From Lachnospiraceae bacterium (lineage in GTDB: Bacteria > Bacillota > Clostridia > Lachnospirales > Lachnospiraceae): DNA of 64,000 nucleotides. The notes beneath the pieces are model-generated. The model saw only the letters and a list, made by a program, of their open reading frames with translations. It was not told where the DNA came from and ran no database searches. Below are positions 23,593-31,874 of the stretch, one piece after another; within the stretch, counting starts at the first letter, position 1, and each line of letters starts with the position of its first letter. The stretch covers positions 99,518 through 163,517 of the forward strand of contig JAUNDD010000001.1 of NCBI GenBank assembly GCA_030526245.1, given 5' to 3'. A program made the translations under genes and the position numbers.

Positions 23593-24744
23593 TCAGGCCT
23601 GTCTGCCCTTCTTTCGCGCCTTCTTGACACGATAAAGTTCCTGATCCGCTGCCTTCAGCAGGTCCTGTACCGTGTTTCCATGCCTGTACACGGTATGTCC
23701 CACGCTGATGCGCAGGCGATAGGGCAGATCCGCCGACAGCTCCGCCAGCCGTTCCTCGATCTTCCAGAGCATCTCCTGCAGCGTTCGCTCGTCGTCGGTT
23801 TCCAGCAGCAGGGTGAACTCATCCCCGCCATACCGGGCCACGTTTCCTTTGTATGAGGAAGTTATATCATAAAGTGCATCTGCCGTCAAAATCAAAGCAC
23901 GATCTCCCTCCGGATGACCGTAGGTATCGTTGATGCCCTTAAAGCCGTCCATGTCTGCCATCATCACATACAGCTGACTGGTCTCGCCCCGGCGCTCTCC
24001 CCGGATCTTTTCGGCAATCATCACATCCAGAATCTCTCGGTTCGGCAGCCTGGTCAGGGCATCCCGGGTGATCCGGTTATTCTGGGTCGTCGCATAGTTG
24101 GCCACCAGCGACAGTGCCACAGAAAACTCCAGCACATCCAGCTGATTGGCCGGCAGCATAAGCTGAATACCTCCCAGCAGAAACGGAGGAATGGAAAACA
24201 GGGCGATGGCCAGATACAGGCTCCGCTCTGTCTTGACCTGGGCCCGGCGGTACCAGTAGATACCCACCGTCGAGGTGATGATCAGATACAGATACGCCAT
24301 CATCTGGATCACAAAGCTGGAAGCCCGGTGATAACAGCCCGCCTCATCAACATAAAAGATCAGATGGGTCCAGGGCGCCGAGATCAGAGACAGCACCTCC
24401 ACCGTCACCGGCAGCATCCAGGGAATCATCCCCCGTCGGGTCTTCCAGAGCTTTTTCGGCAGCTGCTCGTTCGTGTACATCAGCATAGCCGCACTCATCA
24501 GGCCAATGCTGGCCAGATACAGGATATTACTCAGATAATTCAGCCAGATCAGATCCGGATGACCGTCCGCCACAAAGGCAAAGCCTTCAAACACACATCC
24601 GGCGATCACCAGCATATAGATACAGGACATGGGGTTGATCAGTCGCGCCCGCCAGTATCTCAGATTAAACATGAATAGGCTCAGCACCAGAAATACCACC
24701 ATTACCAGCATTTCCAGGTTGGACATTACCGTATTACTATACAT
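23593..24744 (-). CDS. Membrane diguanylate cyclase (GGDEF)
   Basis: A 383-residue protein with seven or so N-terminal membrane helices (about 1-205) and a C-terminal GGDEF domain that makes cyclic di-GMP from two GTP. The active-site motif is intact in ARYGGDEFTLLLE. The residues upstream (SSYKGNV) do not give the RxxD inhibitory site, so product inhibition by that route is unlikely. ATG at 24744 follows TGGAGA. It precedes the carrier protein gene by 24 bases, which suggests that the surface-modification genes and a c-di-GMP signal are co-expressed. Confidence 0.9.
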   Translation of the reverse strand: MYSNTVMSNLEMLVMVVFLVLSLFMFNLRYWRARLINPMSCIYMLVIAGCVFEGFAFVADGHPDLIWLNYLSNILYLASIGLMSAAMLMYTNEQLPKKLWKTRRGMIPWMLPVTVEVLSLISAPWTHLIFYVDEAGCYHRASSFVIQMMAYLYLIITSTVGIYWYRRAQVKTERSLYLAIALFSIPPFLLGGIQLMLPANQLDVLEFSVALSLVANYATTQNNRITRDALTRLPNREILDVMIAEKIRGERRGETSQLYVMMADMDGFKGINDTYGHPEGDRALILTADALYDITSSYKGNVARYGGDEFTLLLETDDERTLQEMLWKIEERLAELSADLPYRLRISVGHTVYRHGNTVQDLLKAADQELYRVKKARKKGRQA

Positions 24745-24887
24745 ATTTGATGTCTCCAGAATCGTGTCAGCTGCATCGGTGCAGCCTTCGCCAAACAGTC
24801 GGCCTTGTTGCGGCAACTCACGCGGTAAGCTGTCATTCTTCGTTTACAGAGCAGCCATCGGCTGCGCTGCGATTGCTCACGCGGCTG

Positions 24888-26342
24888 TCAATAATACTTC
24901 GTCGGATTGCCCCATTCGGAAGCCAGCTCCCAGTTCTCATGAGGAACCATCTGACGCCAGTACTTGTTAATAGCGTCCATTTCTCTGGCATAGAGCTCCA
25001 GTGTCTTCTCTTTAAAGGCGATCTGTTCCTCCGACATCCGGGGAAGTCCCGCCGGAACCCGTCCGGCTGCATAATATGCCCCGAAATAATACAGCTTATG
25101 ATAGGTGCCGACCATCTTACAGGCCTGCTTCACCAGGTTGTAGGTCTGGATATGATGAATATGACCCGTCACTCCATTGGGATTGTAGGTCACGATCTGT
25201 TCCCAGTTTTTGAAACGCAGCAGGAGTTTCAGATCATTCATAATACCCATTCGATCCCGCTCCCATTCACTGCGTTTTCCTTCCTCCGAATCCAGATAGT
25301 TCAGGATCACGCCTTTGTTGCCGGTGAACTTCAGCACGCTTCTGTATTCATTCGCCCGGTGCATCGTCTGTCCATTGGTCAGGCAGACAATAAACCAGTC
25401 ACCGCTCATCATGTGACCTCCACCCCACAGGGTCTCATCATCCGGATGGGCCACAATCATCAGCTTTTTACAGCCGGCGGCTCCATAGTTCCGCAGCGTG
25501 GCAGCTGTCAGCATTCCCTTTTTGCTGGCTACCGTTACCTTCACCTCGGCCTTCGAACCGTTCCTGGTAACAGCCACAAGCTTTGCCGTTCCCAGTCTCA
25601 CAGCCCGGACAGAGGATCCTTTTTCTACCCGGATCACGTTCGTGTCCGAACTGGTAACCGTGATGTTTTTCAGCGGATACTCTCCGCAGCCGATGGAAAA
25701 AGGAACCACCTCTCCCAGCTCCATCTCCAGCGTCCGGCCGATATCAAACCCGATCTCCGGATCCTTGACACCCCAGATCCGAACCGAACTCTTAACGGAC
25801 TTTTTGCCTTCCGTGTAGGCTGTGATCTTACAGGATCCCACGCCGGTTACAGTAACCGTGCCATCCTCCGTGACCTTTGCCACCTTGGGATTGCTGACCT
25901 TATAGTATACCGGCTCCACATTCGTTTTCGGCACCGTTTTGACCTTTACAGAAAAGGTATCCCCTGCCCAATACTCACTTTTTCTCACGGAAGCTGTCAG
26001 TTCCCGGATCTTTTTATATACCGTTACATCGTAACACGTTTTCTTACCGGTCTTCGTATGGGTGAGCCAGACCTTTGTTTTCCCGGCCTTCAGCCCCTTC
26101 ATCACACCTTCAGAGAAGGATACGATCTTTTTGTTTTTTACCTTAACGGTATATTTTTTTGCTTTTTTCGGTGAAAACAGCTTTTTCTGCTCTCCCACAT
26201 ACAGAGCTGTTTGTTTTACCTTCGATGCACTCGTCATCGATTGATCTTCTTCTGCCAGAACTGCGGCCGAGCTTCCGATCAGGAAGCAACAAAGCAGCAG
26301 CAGGCCCAGCCACATGCGCCCGCTTAATCTTGATTTGTTCAA
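24888..26342 (-). CDS. Secreted PIG-L/LmbE deacetylase with Big2-type domains
   Basis: A 484-residue exported zinc deacetylase. TTG start at 26342, 5 bases after a GGGGGG-rich ribosome-binding site (AGGGGGGTAAAA); an ATG at 26315 is an alternative. Residues 1-30 are a signal peptide ending VLA. Residues about 45-275 hold Ig-like Big2 repeats (for example GTVTVTGVGSCKITAYTEGK). The PIG-L domain starts near 290 with AHPDDE (298-303) and has GHIHH (393-397) as the second zinc motif. Family members remove N-acetyl groups from sugars. Its Big2 modules resemble those of the SGNH hydrolase at 20.1-21.6 kb, so both may act on the same surface glycan. Confidence 0.87.
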   Translation of the reverse strand: MNKSRLSGRMWLGLLLLCCFLIGSSAAVLAEEDQSMTSASKVKQTALYVGEQKKLFSPKKAKKYTVKVKNKKIVSFSEGVMKGLKAGKTKVWLTHTKTGKKTCYDVTVYKKIRELTASVRKSEYWAGDTFSVKVKTVPKTNVEPVYYKVSNPKVAKVTEDGTVTVTGVGSCKITAYTEGKKSVKSSVRIWGVKDPEIGFDIGRTLEMELGEVVPFSIGCGEYPLKNITVTSSDTNVIRVEKGSSVRAVRLGTAKLVAVTRNGSKAEVKVTVASKKGMLTAATLRNYGAAGCKKLMIVAHPDDETLWGGGHMMSGDWFIVCLTNGQTMHRANEYRSVLKFTGNKGVILNYLDSEEGKRSEWERDRMGIMNDLKLLLRFKNWEQIVTYNPNGVTGHIHHIQTYNLVKQACKMVGTYHKLYYFGAYYAAGRVPAGLPRMSEEQIAFKEKTLELYAREMDAINKYWRQMVPHENWELASEWGNPTKYY

Positions 26343-26448
26343 TTTTACCCCCCTGAAATACCAATCGTCATTCATATCATTATAATCGTAGTCTCTTCCA
26401 TCCCGCAAGATACTAGCCAAAATATTATTACCACCGTACCACTCCAAC

Positions 26449-26494
26449 GGAAAAGAGCATACCTCCCGGCTATCCGCTCGGGAAATATGCTCTT
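26449..26494 (-). terminator. Terminator after dapL
   Basis: On the minus strand AAGAGCAT..TCCCG pairs with CGGGA..ATGCTCTT, followed by TT. It lies about 75 bases beyond the dapL stop codon. Confidence 0.7.
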
Positions 26495-26569
26495 AGAAAT
26501 GTACTCCAATAATAATGAGATCAGAATATTTTCAGAAGGACTTCAACAGCCGCTCATTTTTCTGTTCCT

Positions 26570-27784
26570 TTATATGGTTTTGATTCGCTCCAGGGCCTCC
26601 AGTGTATCCTCATAGCGACCAAAGGCTGTCAAGCGGAAATAGCCCTCTCCGCTGGGTCCGAAGCCGACACCCGGTGTACCAACAACCTTGGCCTGATCCA
26701 GCAGACGATCAAAGAATTCCCAGCTGGTGAGTCCGTCCGGAGTCTTCAGCCAGATGTAGGGTGCATTGACGCCGCCGGAAACGCTGTAGCCGGCGGCTGC
26801 GAGGCCTTCCTTGATGGCTTTGGCATTGCGCATGTAGTAAGCCACCTGCTCTTTGATCTGGGCCTGTCCTTCCTCGGTGTACACTGCTTCGCCGGCCCGC
26901 TGCACGATGTAGGGCGCACCGTTGTATTTGGTGCCGTGGCGTCTGGCCCACAGAGAATGCACCATGGTTCCCTCCACCACCAGATCCTTCGGAATGACGG
27001 TATAGCCCAGTCTCAGACCGGTAAAGCCCGCATTTTTAGAAAAGGAATGCAGCTCGATGGCACAGGTTCTGGCTCCCTCGCATTCATAGATGGAATGGGG
27101 CACATCCGCTTCCGTGATATAGGCCTCGTAGGCCGCATCGTAGATGATCACTGAACCGTGCTGGTTGGCATAATCCACCCACTCCTGCAGGCGGTCCTTC
27201 GTCACCGTGGCACCGGTGGGGTTATTGGGGAAGCAAAGATAGATCAGATCCGGTACCTGCTCCGGAATCTCCGGTGCAAAGCCGTTCTCTGCCGTGCAGG
27301 GCATGTAGATCACGCGGTCCCACATCCCCAGCTCCTCATTGAAGCTGCCGGTGCGGCCGGCCATCACGTTGGTGTCCACATACACCGGATACACCGGGTC
27401 ACACACGGCGATCACGTTATCCCTGCCAAAGATCTCCTGGATATTGCCGGAGTCACTCTTGGCACCATCGGATACAAAGATCTCATCCGGATAGATCTGA
27501 CAGCCTCTCTTTGCAAAGTCATGCTCGGCGATCCGGTTTCTTAAGAATTCATAGCCAAGATCCGGTGCATAACCGCGGAAGGTCGCCGCATCGGCCATCT
27601 CATCCACAGCCTTATGCAGCGCTTCGATGATCGTGGGCGCCAGGGGCTGGGTCACATCGCCAATGCCCAGACGGATGATCCGCTGATCCGGATTTGCTTC
27701 CTGGAAAGCCGCTACCTTTTTCGCAATGGTAGAAAACAGGTAGCTTCCCCGCAGGTTCAGATAGTCTTTATTTACGGTAGTCAT
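26570..27784 (-). CDS. dapL: LL-diaminopimelate aminotransferase
   Basis: A 404-residue class I/II PLP aminotransferase that converts tetrahydrodipicolinate directly to LL-diaminopimelate for lysine and peptidoglycan synthesis. The N-terminus [15 protein letters not shown] and [14 protein letters not shown] are characteristic of Dap[17 protein letters not shown] holds the PLP lysine, and [10 protein letters not shown] the cofactor-binding Asn. Length is as expected for the family. It follows asnB on the same strand but a family-1 repeat lies between, and it ends with its own terminator. This single-step route is typical of many clostridia. Confidence 0.95.
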   Translation of the reverse strand: MTTVNKDYLNLRGSYLFSTIAKKVAAFQEANPDQRIIRLGIGDVTQPLAPTIIEALHKAVDEMADAATFRGYAPDLGYEFLRNRIAEHDFAKRGCQIYPDEIFVSDGAKSDSGNIQEIFGRDNVIAVCDPVYPVYVDTNVMAGRTGSFNEELGMWDRVIYMPCTAENGFAPEIPEQVPDLIYLCFPNNPTGATVTKDRLQEWVDYANQHGSVIIYDAAYEAYITEADVPHSIYECEGARTCAIELHSFSKNAGFTGLRLGYTVIPKDLVVEGTMVHSLWARRHGTKYNGAPYIVQRAGEAVYTEEGQAQIKEQVAYYMRNAKAIKEGLAAAGYSVSGGVNAPYIWLKTPDGLTSWEFFDRLLDQAKVVGTPGVGFGPSGEGYFRLTAFGRYEDTLEALERIKTI

Positions 27785-27862
27785 GTCTACTTACCTCCAA
27801 GTTCAATATATTCTGCCGCTTCAGCCCTGACCGGAGCCGTTTCAGCAGCCAATCAGAAGCGG

Positions 27863-27933
27863 CGTTACAGTTCAGCCGGTTCGATTCCGCGAGGTGTTTT
27901 GCCGCGTATGCGGCAAAATCCCGAGGGTTGCAG
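27863..27933. repeat. Dispersed repeat family 1, copy at 27.9 kb
   Basis: GTTACAGTTCAG, CGGTTCGATTCCGCGAGG, then TTTTGCCGC-GTAT-GCGGCAAAA (perfect 9-bp stem) and TCCCGAGGGTTGCAG. Nearly identical to the copy at 44090-44160 over about 65 bases. It lies between asnB and dapL. Confidence 0.85.
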
Positions 27934-27992
27934 GCTCCCTCAGCCATGCCTCCGGAGCCGCGCTCCTCTTCCTGATCATTCTTCTCCACCAA

Positions 27993-29573
27993 TCATACGC
28001 CGCTGGCACCATAGTTGGCAAGCACACGGGCGGACGGATCGTTAACGTTGCAGCCTTCCCACTCCTTGTTCGGCATCCAGAAGTCAGCCACCATCCTGGC
28101 CTGACCCGGATAGTACTGCTCAAAAATCTCACGATACAGCAGGGACTCCTTCGTGAACGGCGTTGCAAAATCATATTTGCCCCGCAGCGCTTCGTACTCT
28201 TCCTGGGTATATTTTTCTTCCGCAAACGCCTTCAGATAATCCACCATGGAATGACCCACCGCATCGGAGAAGGCGGCCTTCTCACGCATCAGGATGGAAT
28301 AGGGAAGATAGTCGCCCTCAAAGGCATGGCGCAGCAGATATTTACCCTTGTTGTATTTGTTGAGCTTCATTTCCGGATCGATGCTCATGACATATTCCAC
28401 AAAGTCCAGATCGCCGAAGGGCACCCTGGCCTCCATAGAGTTGGAGGAGATGCAGCGGTCGGCTCGAAGCACGTCGTACATATACAGCTCACGGATACGC
28501 TTAGCCGCTTCATCCTGGAAGCTCTGGGCATCCGGTGCAAAATCCGTGTACTTGTAGCCAAAGAGCTCATCGGAGATCTCGCCGGTCATCAGCACACGTA
28601 CGTCGGTCTGCTGATGAATGGCCTTGCAGATCAGATACATACCGATGCTGGCACGGATCGTGGTGATATCGTAGGTTCCCAGCACGGAGATGACCTCCGG
28701 CAGTGCCTCCAGCACATCCTCTTTGGTGATGATGATCTCCTGATGGTCGCTTCCGATATAATCCGCCACCTCTTTGGCATACTTCAGGTCGATCGCATCG
28801 GTGCTCATACCGATGGCAAAGGTGCGGATGGGCTTTTTCAGGATCTTAGCCGAGATGGCGCAGACCAGTGAGCTGTCCAGACCGCCGCTAAGCAGAAATC
28901 CCAGCGGTGCATCGGCATCCAGACGTTTTTCCACACCGGCTACCAGCTTGTCGTGGATCTTTCCACAGGCGGTCTCCAGATCATCCTCCGACACGCTCTT
29001 CACCTCGGTCATATCCCGATAGCAGACAAACTCGCCGTCTGCATAGTAGTATCCGGGCGGGAAAGGACGGATCTCGTCGGTGAGCCCTACCAGGTTCTTG
29101 GCTTCACTGGCGAAAAGGATCTCACCCTGGGCTGTGTATCCATAGAACAGCGGGCGGATTCCGATGGGATCTCTGGCAGCCACCAGCTGCTGCTTTTTAG
29201 CGTCATAGATGATGCAGGCATACTCTGCATCCAGCATGCGGAACATGTCTGTGCCGTACTTTTCGTACATCGGAAGCAGGATCTCGCAGTCGGATTCGCT
29301 GATAAAGGTATACTCCTTCTCCAGCTCTTCCTTGATCGGACGGAAGCCGTAGATCTCGCCATTGCAGACTACGGCGTTGCCGTTTAACTTAAACGGCTGC
29401 ATGCCCGCTTCTGAAAGTCCCATAATAGAGAGGCGTTCAAAACCAAGCATCACATGATTATCATACGCTTCGATCCGCATCATATCCGGTCCGCGTGATT
29501 CCGTTTTTTCCAGTGCTGCCTTGAACTGGTCATAGCTCAGGCTGCTTCCCATCATTCCCATAATTGAACACAT
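27993..29573 (-). CDS. asnB: Glutamine-hydrolysing asparagine synthase
   Basis: A 526-residue enzyme that makes asparagine from aspartate, ATP and glutamine amide nitrogen. Residues 2-190 form the class II glutaminase domain; C2 (MCSIMGMMG) becomes the N-terminal nucleophile. The synthase domain has LLSGGLDSSLV, the PP-loop for ATP. ATG at 29573 follows GAGGAAG; an upstream in-frame extension would bury C2 and is rejected. It follows the Amt-GlnB gene on the same strand after a 266-base gap full of inverted repeats, and belongs with the glutamine-using genes around it. Confidence 0.95.
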   Translation of the reverse strand: MCSIMGMMGSSLSYDQFKAALEKTESRGPDMMRIEAYDNHVMLGFERLSIMGLSEAGMQPFKLNGNAVVCNGEIYGFRPIKEELEKEYTFISESDCEILLPMYEKYGTDMFRMLDAEYACIIYDAKKQQLVAARDPIGIRPLFYGYTAQGEILFASEAKNLVGLTDEIRPFPPGYYYADGEFVCYRDMTEVKSVSEDDLETACGKIHDKLVAGVEKRLDADAPLGFLLSGGLDSSLVCAISAKILKKPIRTFAIGMSTDAIDLKYAKEVADYIGSDHQEIIITKEDVLEALPEVISVLGTYDITTIRASIGMYLICKAIHQQTDVRVLMTGEISDELFGYKYTDFAPDAQSFQDEAAKRIRELYMYDVLRADRCISSNSMEARVPFGDLDFVEYVMSIDPEMKLNKYNKGKYLLRHAFEGDYLPYSILMREKAAFSDAVGHSMVDYLKAFAEEKYTQEEYEALRGKYDFATPFTKESLLYREIFEQYYPGQARMVADFWMPNKEWEGCNVNDPSARVLANYGASGV

Positions 29574-29648
29574 AACATCTTCCTCACTTTTCCAATAATT
29601 AATTGGTGCCGAAGCACCGTGCCGGCCGCTGGCCGGGCTTTTATAAAA

Positions 29649-29838
29649 CGCACAGTACGGAAATGCGGGCATGCCCGCTTTCCGTGCTGCGTGATATTCA
29701 CTTCCCAAATGCTCGCTTCGCTCGCATTGGCGGCTCCATTTGGTAAGTCACAAGGGATCCTCCCGCTTCGCGGGTCCCTCCTTATGACGGGTCGTCGCGG
29801 CCATTCCAAAACACTCTCTTCGTTCGTGTTGGCCGCTC
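29649..29838. repeat. Cluster of inverted repeats between amt-glnB and asnB
   Basis: At least three stem-loops: CGCACAGTACGGAAA / TTTCCGTGCTGCG (29649-29691), CCCGC-TTC-GCGGG with outer AGGGA/TCCCT (about 29753-29781), and GCGGCCA / TGGCCGC (about 29797-29836). None has a long T run. The first lies in the asnB leader; the last could end amt transcripts. Confidence 0.6.
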
Positions 29839-29839
29839 C

Positions 29840-31603
29840 TCATTCTACATCCTGCAGAGCGTCGAAGTCCTCTTCGCCGGTGCGGATCTTTACGACCTTT
29901 TCAACCGGATATACGAAGATCTTGCCGTCGCCGATATGGCCGGTGTACAGGGCCTTCTTGGCGGCTTCGATTACGGACTCTACCGGGATACCGCTGACGA
30001 CTACCTCTACCTTTACCTTCGGCAGCAGGGTCACATCCATCTCAACGCCGCGGTACTTGTCGCCGGCACCCTTCTGGACGCCGCAGCCCATGACCTGAGT
30101 CACAGTCATACCGGTCACACCGAGGTTGTTCATAGCCTTCTTCAGGGTATCGTACTTAGCCAGCTTGGCGATGATGACCACCTTGCTGATGCCGGTAGCC
30201 GGGAACGGCTGAACCGTCGGAACCGCTGCCGCTCTTCTGGCCGGGCTGGCCAGCTCATATTCGTCCACACCAAGGCTGGTGTTTTCGTTGACATCCATGT
30301 TCATGGTGTTGGAGATATCCATGATGCTGAAGCCGGCGTAAGCACTGGGCAGACCGTGCTCGGTAGCATCCAGACCGATGATCTCCTCTTCCTCGGTCAC
30401 ACGCAGACCGAAGATGGCACGGATCACCAGGAAGGTGATCGTGATGGTCACAGCCGTCCAGGCTGCCACACTTGCAAAACCGATCAGCTGCAGCTTCATC
30501 AGTTCAAAACCGCCGCCGTAGAAAAGACCTTCAATCATCTCGCCCTGGGCATTGGCAATGCTGTAGCCCGGAGCGGTGGAGGTAGCAAACAGACCAACCG
30601 CCAGGGTGCCCCAAATACCGTTGAGGCAGTGAACGGCAACGGCACCTACCGGATCGTCGATATGAAGCTTGTAATCCAGGAACCATACACCGAAGCAAAC
30701 CAGAAGACCTGCCACAGCGCCGATCACGATGGAACCAAAGGCATCCGTTACATCACAGGGAGCTGTGATGGCAACCAGACCAGCCAGAGAAGCATTCAGA
30801 CACATGGATACATCCGGCTTGCCGTACTTGATCCAGGTGAAGACCATGCAGACGACCGTTGCGATGGCCGGTGCGATCGTTGTAGTTACAAATACAGAAC
30901 CAAGCTGTTCTACGGAAGTGCAGGCCGCACCATTGAAGCCGTACCAGCCAAGCCAGAGGATAAATACACCAAGGCATCCGATCGGGAGGTTATGTCCCGG
31001 GAACGCATTGACCTTTGTGATGCGTCCGCTCTTGTCTTTTGAAAATTTACCGATACGCGGTCCAAGGATCTTGGCACCGATCAGTGCGGAAATACCGCCA
31101 ACCATATGGATGGCACAGGAACCGGCGAAATCATGGAAGCCCATCTGAGCAAGCCAGCCGCCGCCCCAGATCCAGTGAGCCTCGATGGGGTAGATCAGCG
31201 CGGAGATCACGCCGGAGTAAACACAGTAGGATAAAAATTTGGTTCTCTCTGCCATGGCACCGGATACGATGGTGGCGGTGGTGGCACAGAATACCAGGTT
31301 AAATACGAAATTTGACCAGTCAAAATCTGCATAGCTGGTAAAGATATCAAAACCAGGTTTGCCGATCAGACCCATCAGATCTTCGCCCAGCAGCAGGCTG
31401 AAGCCGATCAGAATAAAAACAACCGTACCAATACAAAAGTCCATCAGGTTCTTCATCAGAATATTACCGGTATTCTTGGCTCTGGTAAAACCAGCCTCCA
31501 CCATAGCAAAACCGGCCTGCATCCAGAACACCAGGGCTGCGCCGATCAGAAACCAGACGCCGAAGACCTGTGAGCTGACAAAGCTTGTAATCTCTCCACT
31601 CAT
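29840..31603 (-). CDS. amtB: Ammonium transporter fused to a PII signalling domain (Amt-GlnB)
   Basis: A 587-residue fusion. Residues 1-405 are an Amt/Rh channel with eleven helices; the pore twin histidines are H166 and H325. A linker (about 405-470) leads to a PII domain (about 472-575): T-loop with Y517 in GDKYRGVEMDVTLLPKVK, and the ATP-site TGHIGDGKIFVYP. PII normally plugs Amt when ATP/ADP and 2-oxoglutarate signal nitrogen sufficiency, so the fusion couples channel and sensor in one chain. ATG at 31603 follows AAGGAGG. It lies downstream of glnN with an AAGGCGC hairpin between. Confidence 0.93.
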   Translation of the reverse strand: MSGEITSFVSSQVFGVWFLIGAALVFWMQAGFAMVEAGFTRAKNTGNILMKNLMDFCIGTVVFILIGFSLLLGEDLMGLIGKPGFDIFTSYADFDWSNFVFNLVFCATTATIVSGAMAERTKFLSYCVYSGVISALIYPIEAHWIWGGGWLAQMGFHDFAGSCAIHMVGGISALIGAKILGPRIGKFSKDKSGRITKVNAFPGHNLPIGCLGVFILWLGWYGFNGAACTSVEQLGSVFVTTTIAPAIATVVCMVFTWIKYGKPDVSMCLNASLAGLVAITAPCDVTDAFGSIVIGAVAGLLVCFGVWFLDYKLHIDDPVGAVAVHCLNGIWGTLAVGLFATSTAPGYSIANAQGEMIEGLFYGGGFELMKLQLIGFASVAAWTAVTITITFLVIRAIFGLRVTEEEEIIGLDATEHGLPSAYAGFSIMDISNTMNMDVNENTSLGVDEYELASPARRAAAVPTVQPFPATGISKVVIIAKLAKYDTLKKAMNNLGVTGMTVTQVMGCGVQKGAGDKYRGVEMDVTLLPKVKVEVVVSGIPVESVIEAAKKALYTGHIGDGKIFVYPVEKVVKIRTGEEDFDALQDVE

Positions 31604-31764
31604 ACTATTTCCTCCTTGTTACTAGTCCTTTTTATAAGATCACCGCCGAAGTAATTGCTGCTTATATGTGCAAACAGCAGACCAACGACGACTTTCTCCA
31701 AAATTCATTCCCTGCCGGGTACTGCTCCCGCAAGCAGCACTGCAGCAGATAATTTAAAATTAAG

Positions 31765-31808
31765 AAGGCGCGTCTCCCCGGATTCTCTCCGTAGAAACGC
31801 GCCTTTGC
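31765..31808 (-). promoter_or_regulatory. AAGGCGC hairpin between glnN and amt-glnB
   Basis: On the minus strand GCAAAGGCGCG (31808-31798) starts a stem AAGGCGCGTTTC / GAGACGCGCCTT with a 19-base loop, then CTTAATTTTAAAT. The core GCAAAGGCGC is identical to that before glnN and pyrG. Unlike those, no clear promoter precedes it, so it may act both as glnN terminator and amt leader. A second stem (ACCAACGCCC / GGGCATTGGT) lies just upstream at about 31815-31838. Confidence 0.65.
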
Positions 31809-31874
31809 GTTAAACACCAATGCCCGCAGGGCGTTGGTTCGATATTATTCTTTCAGAAAAACGATGACCGTTTC

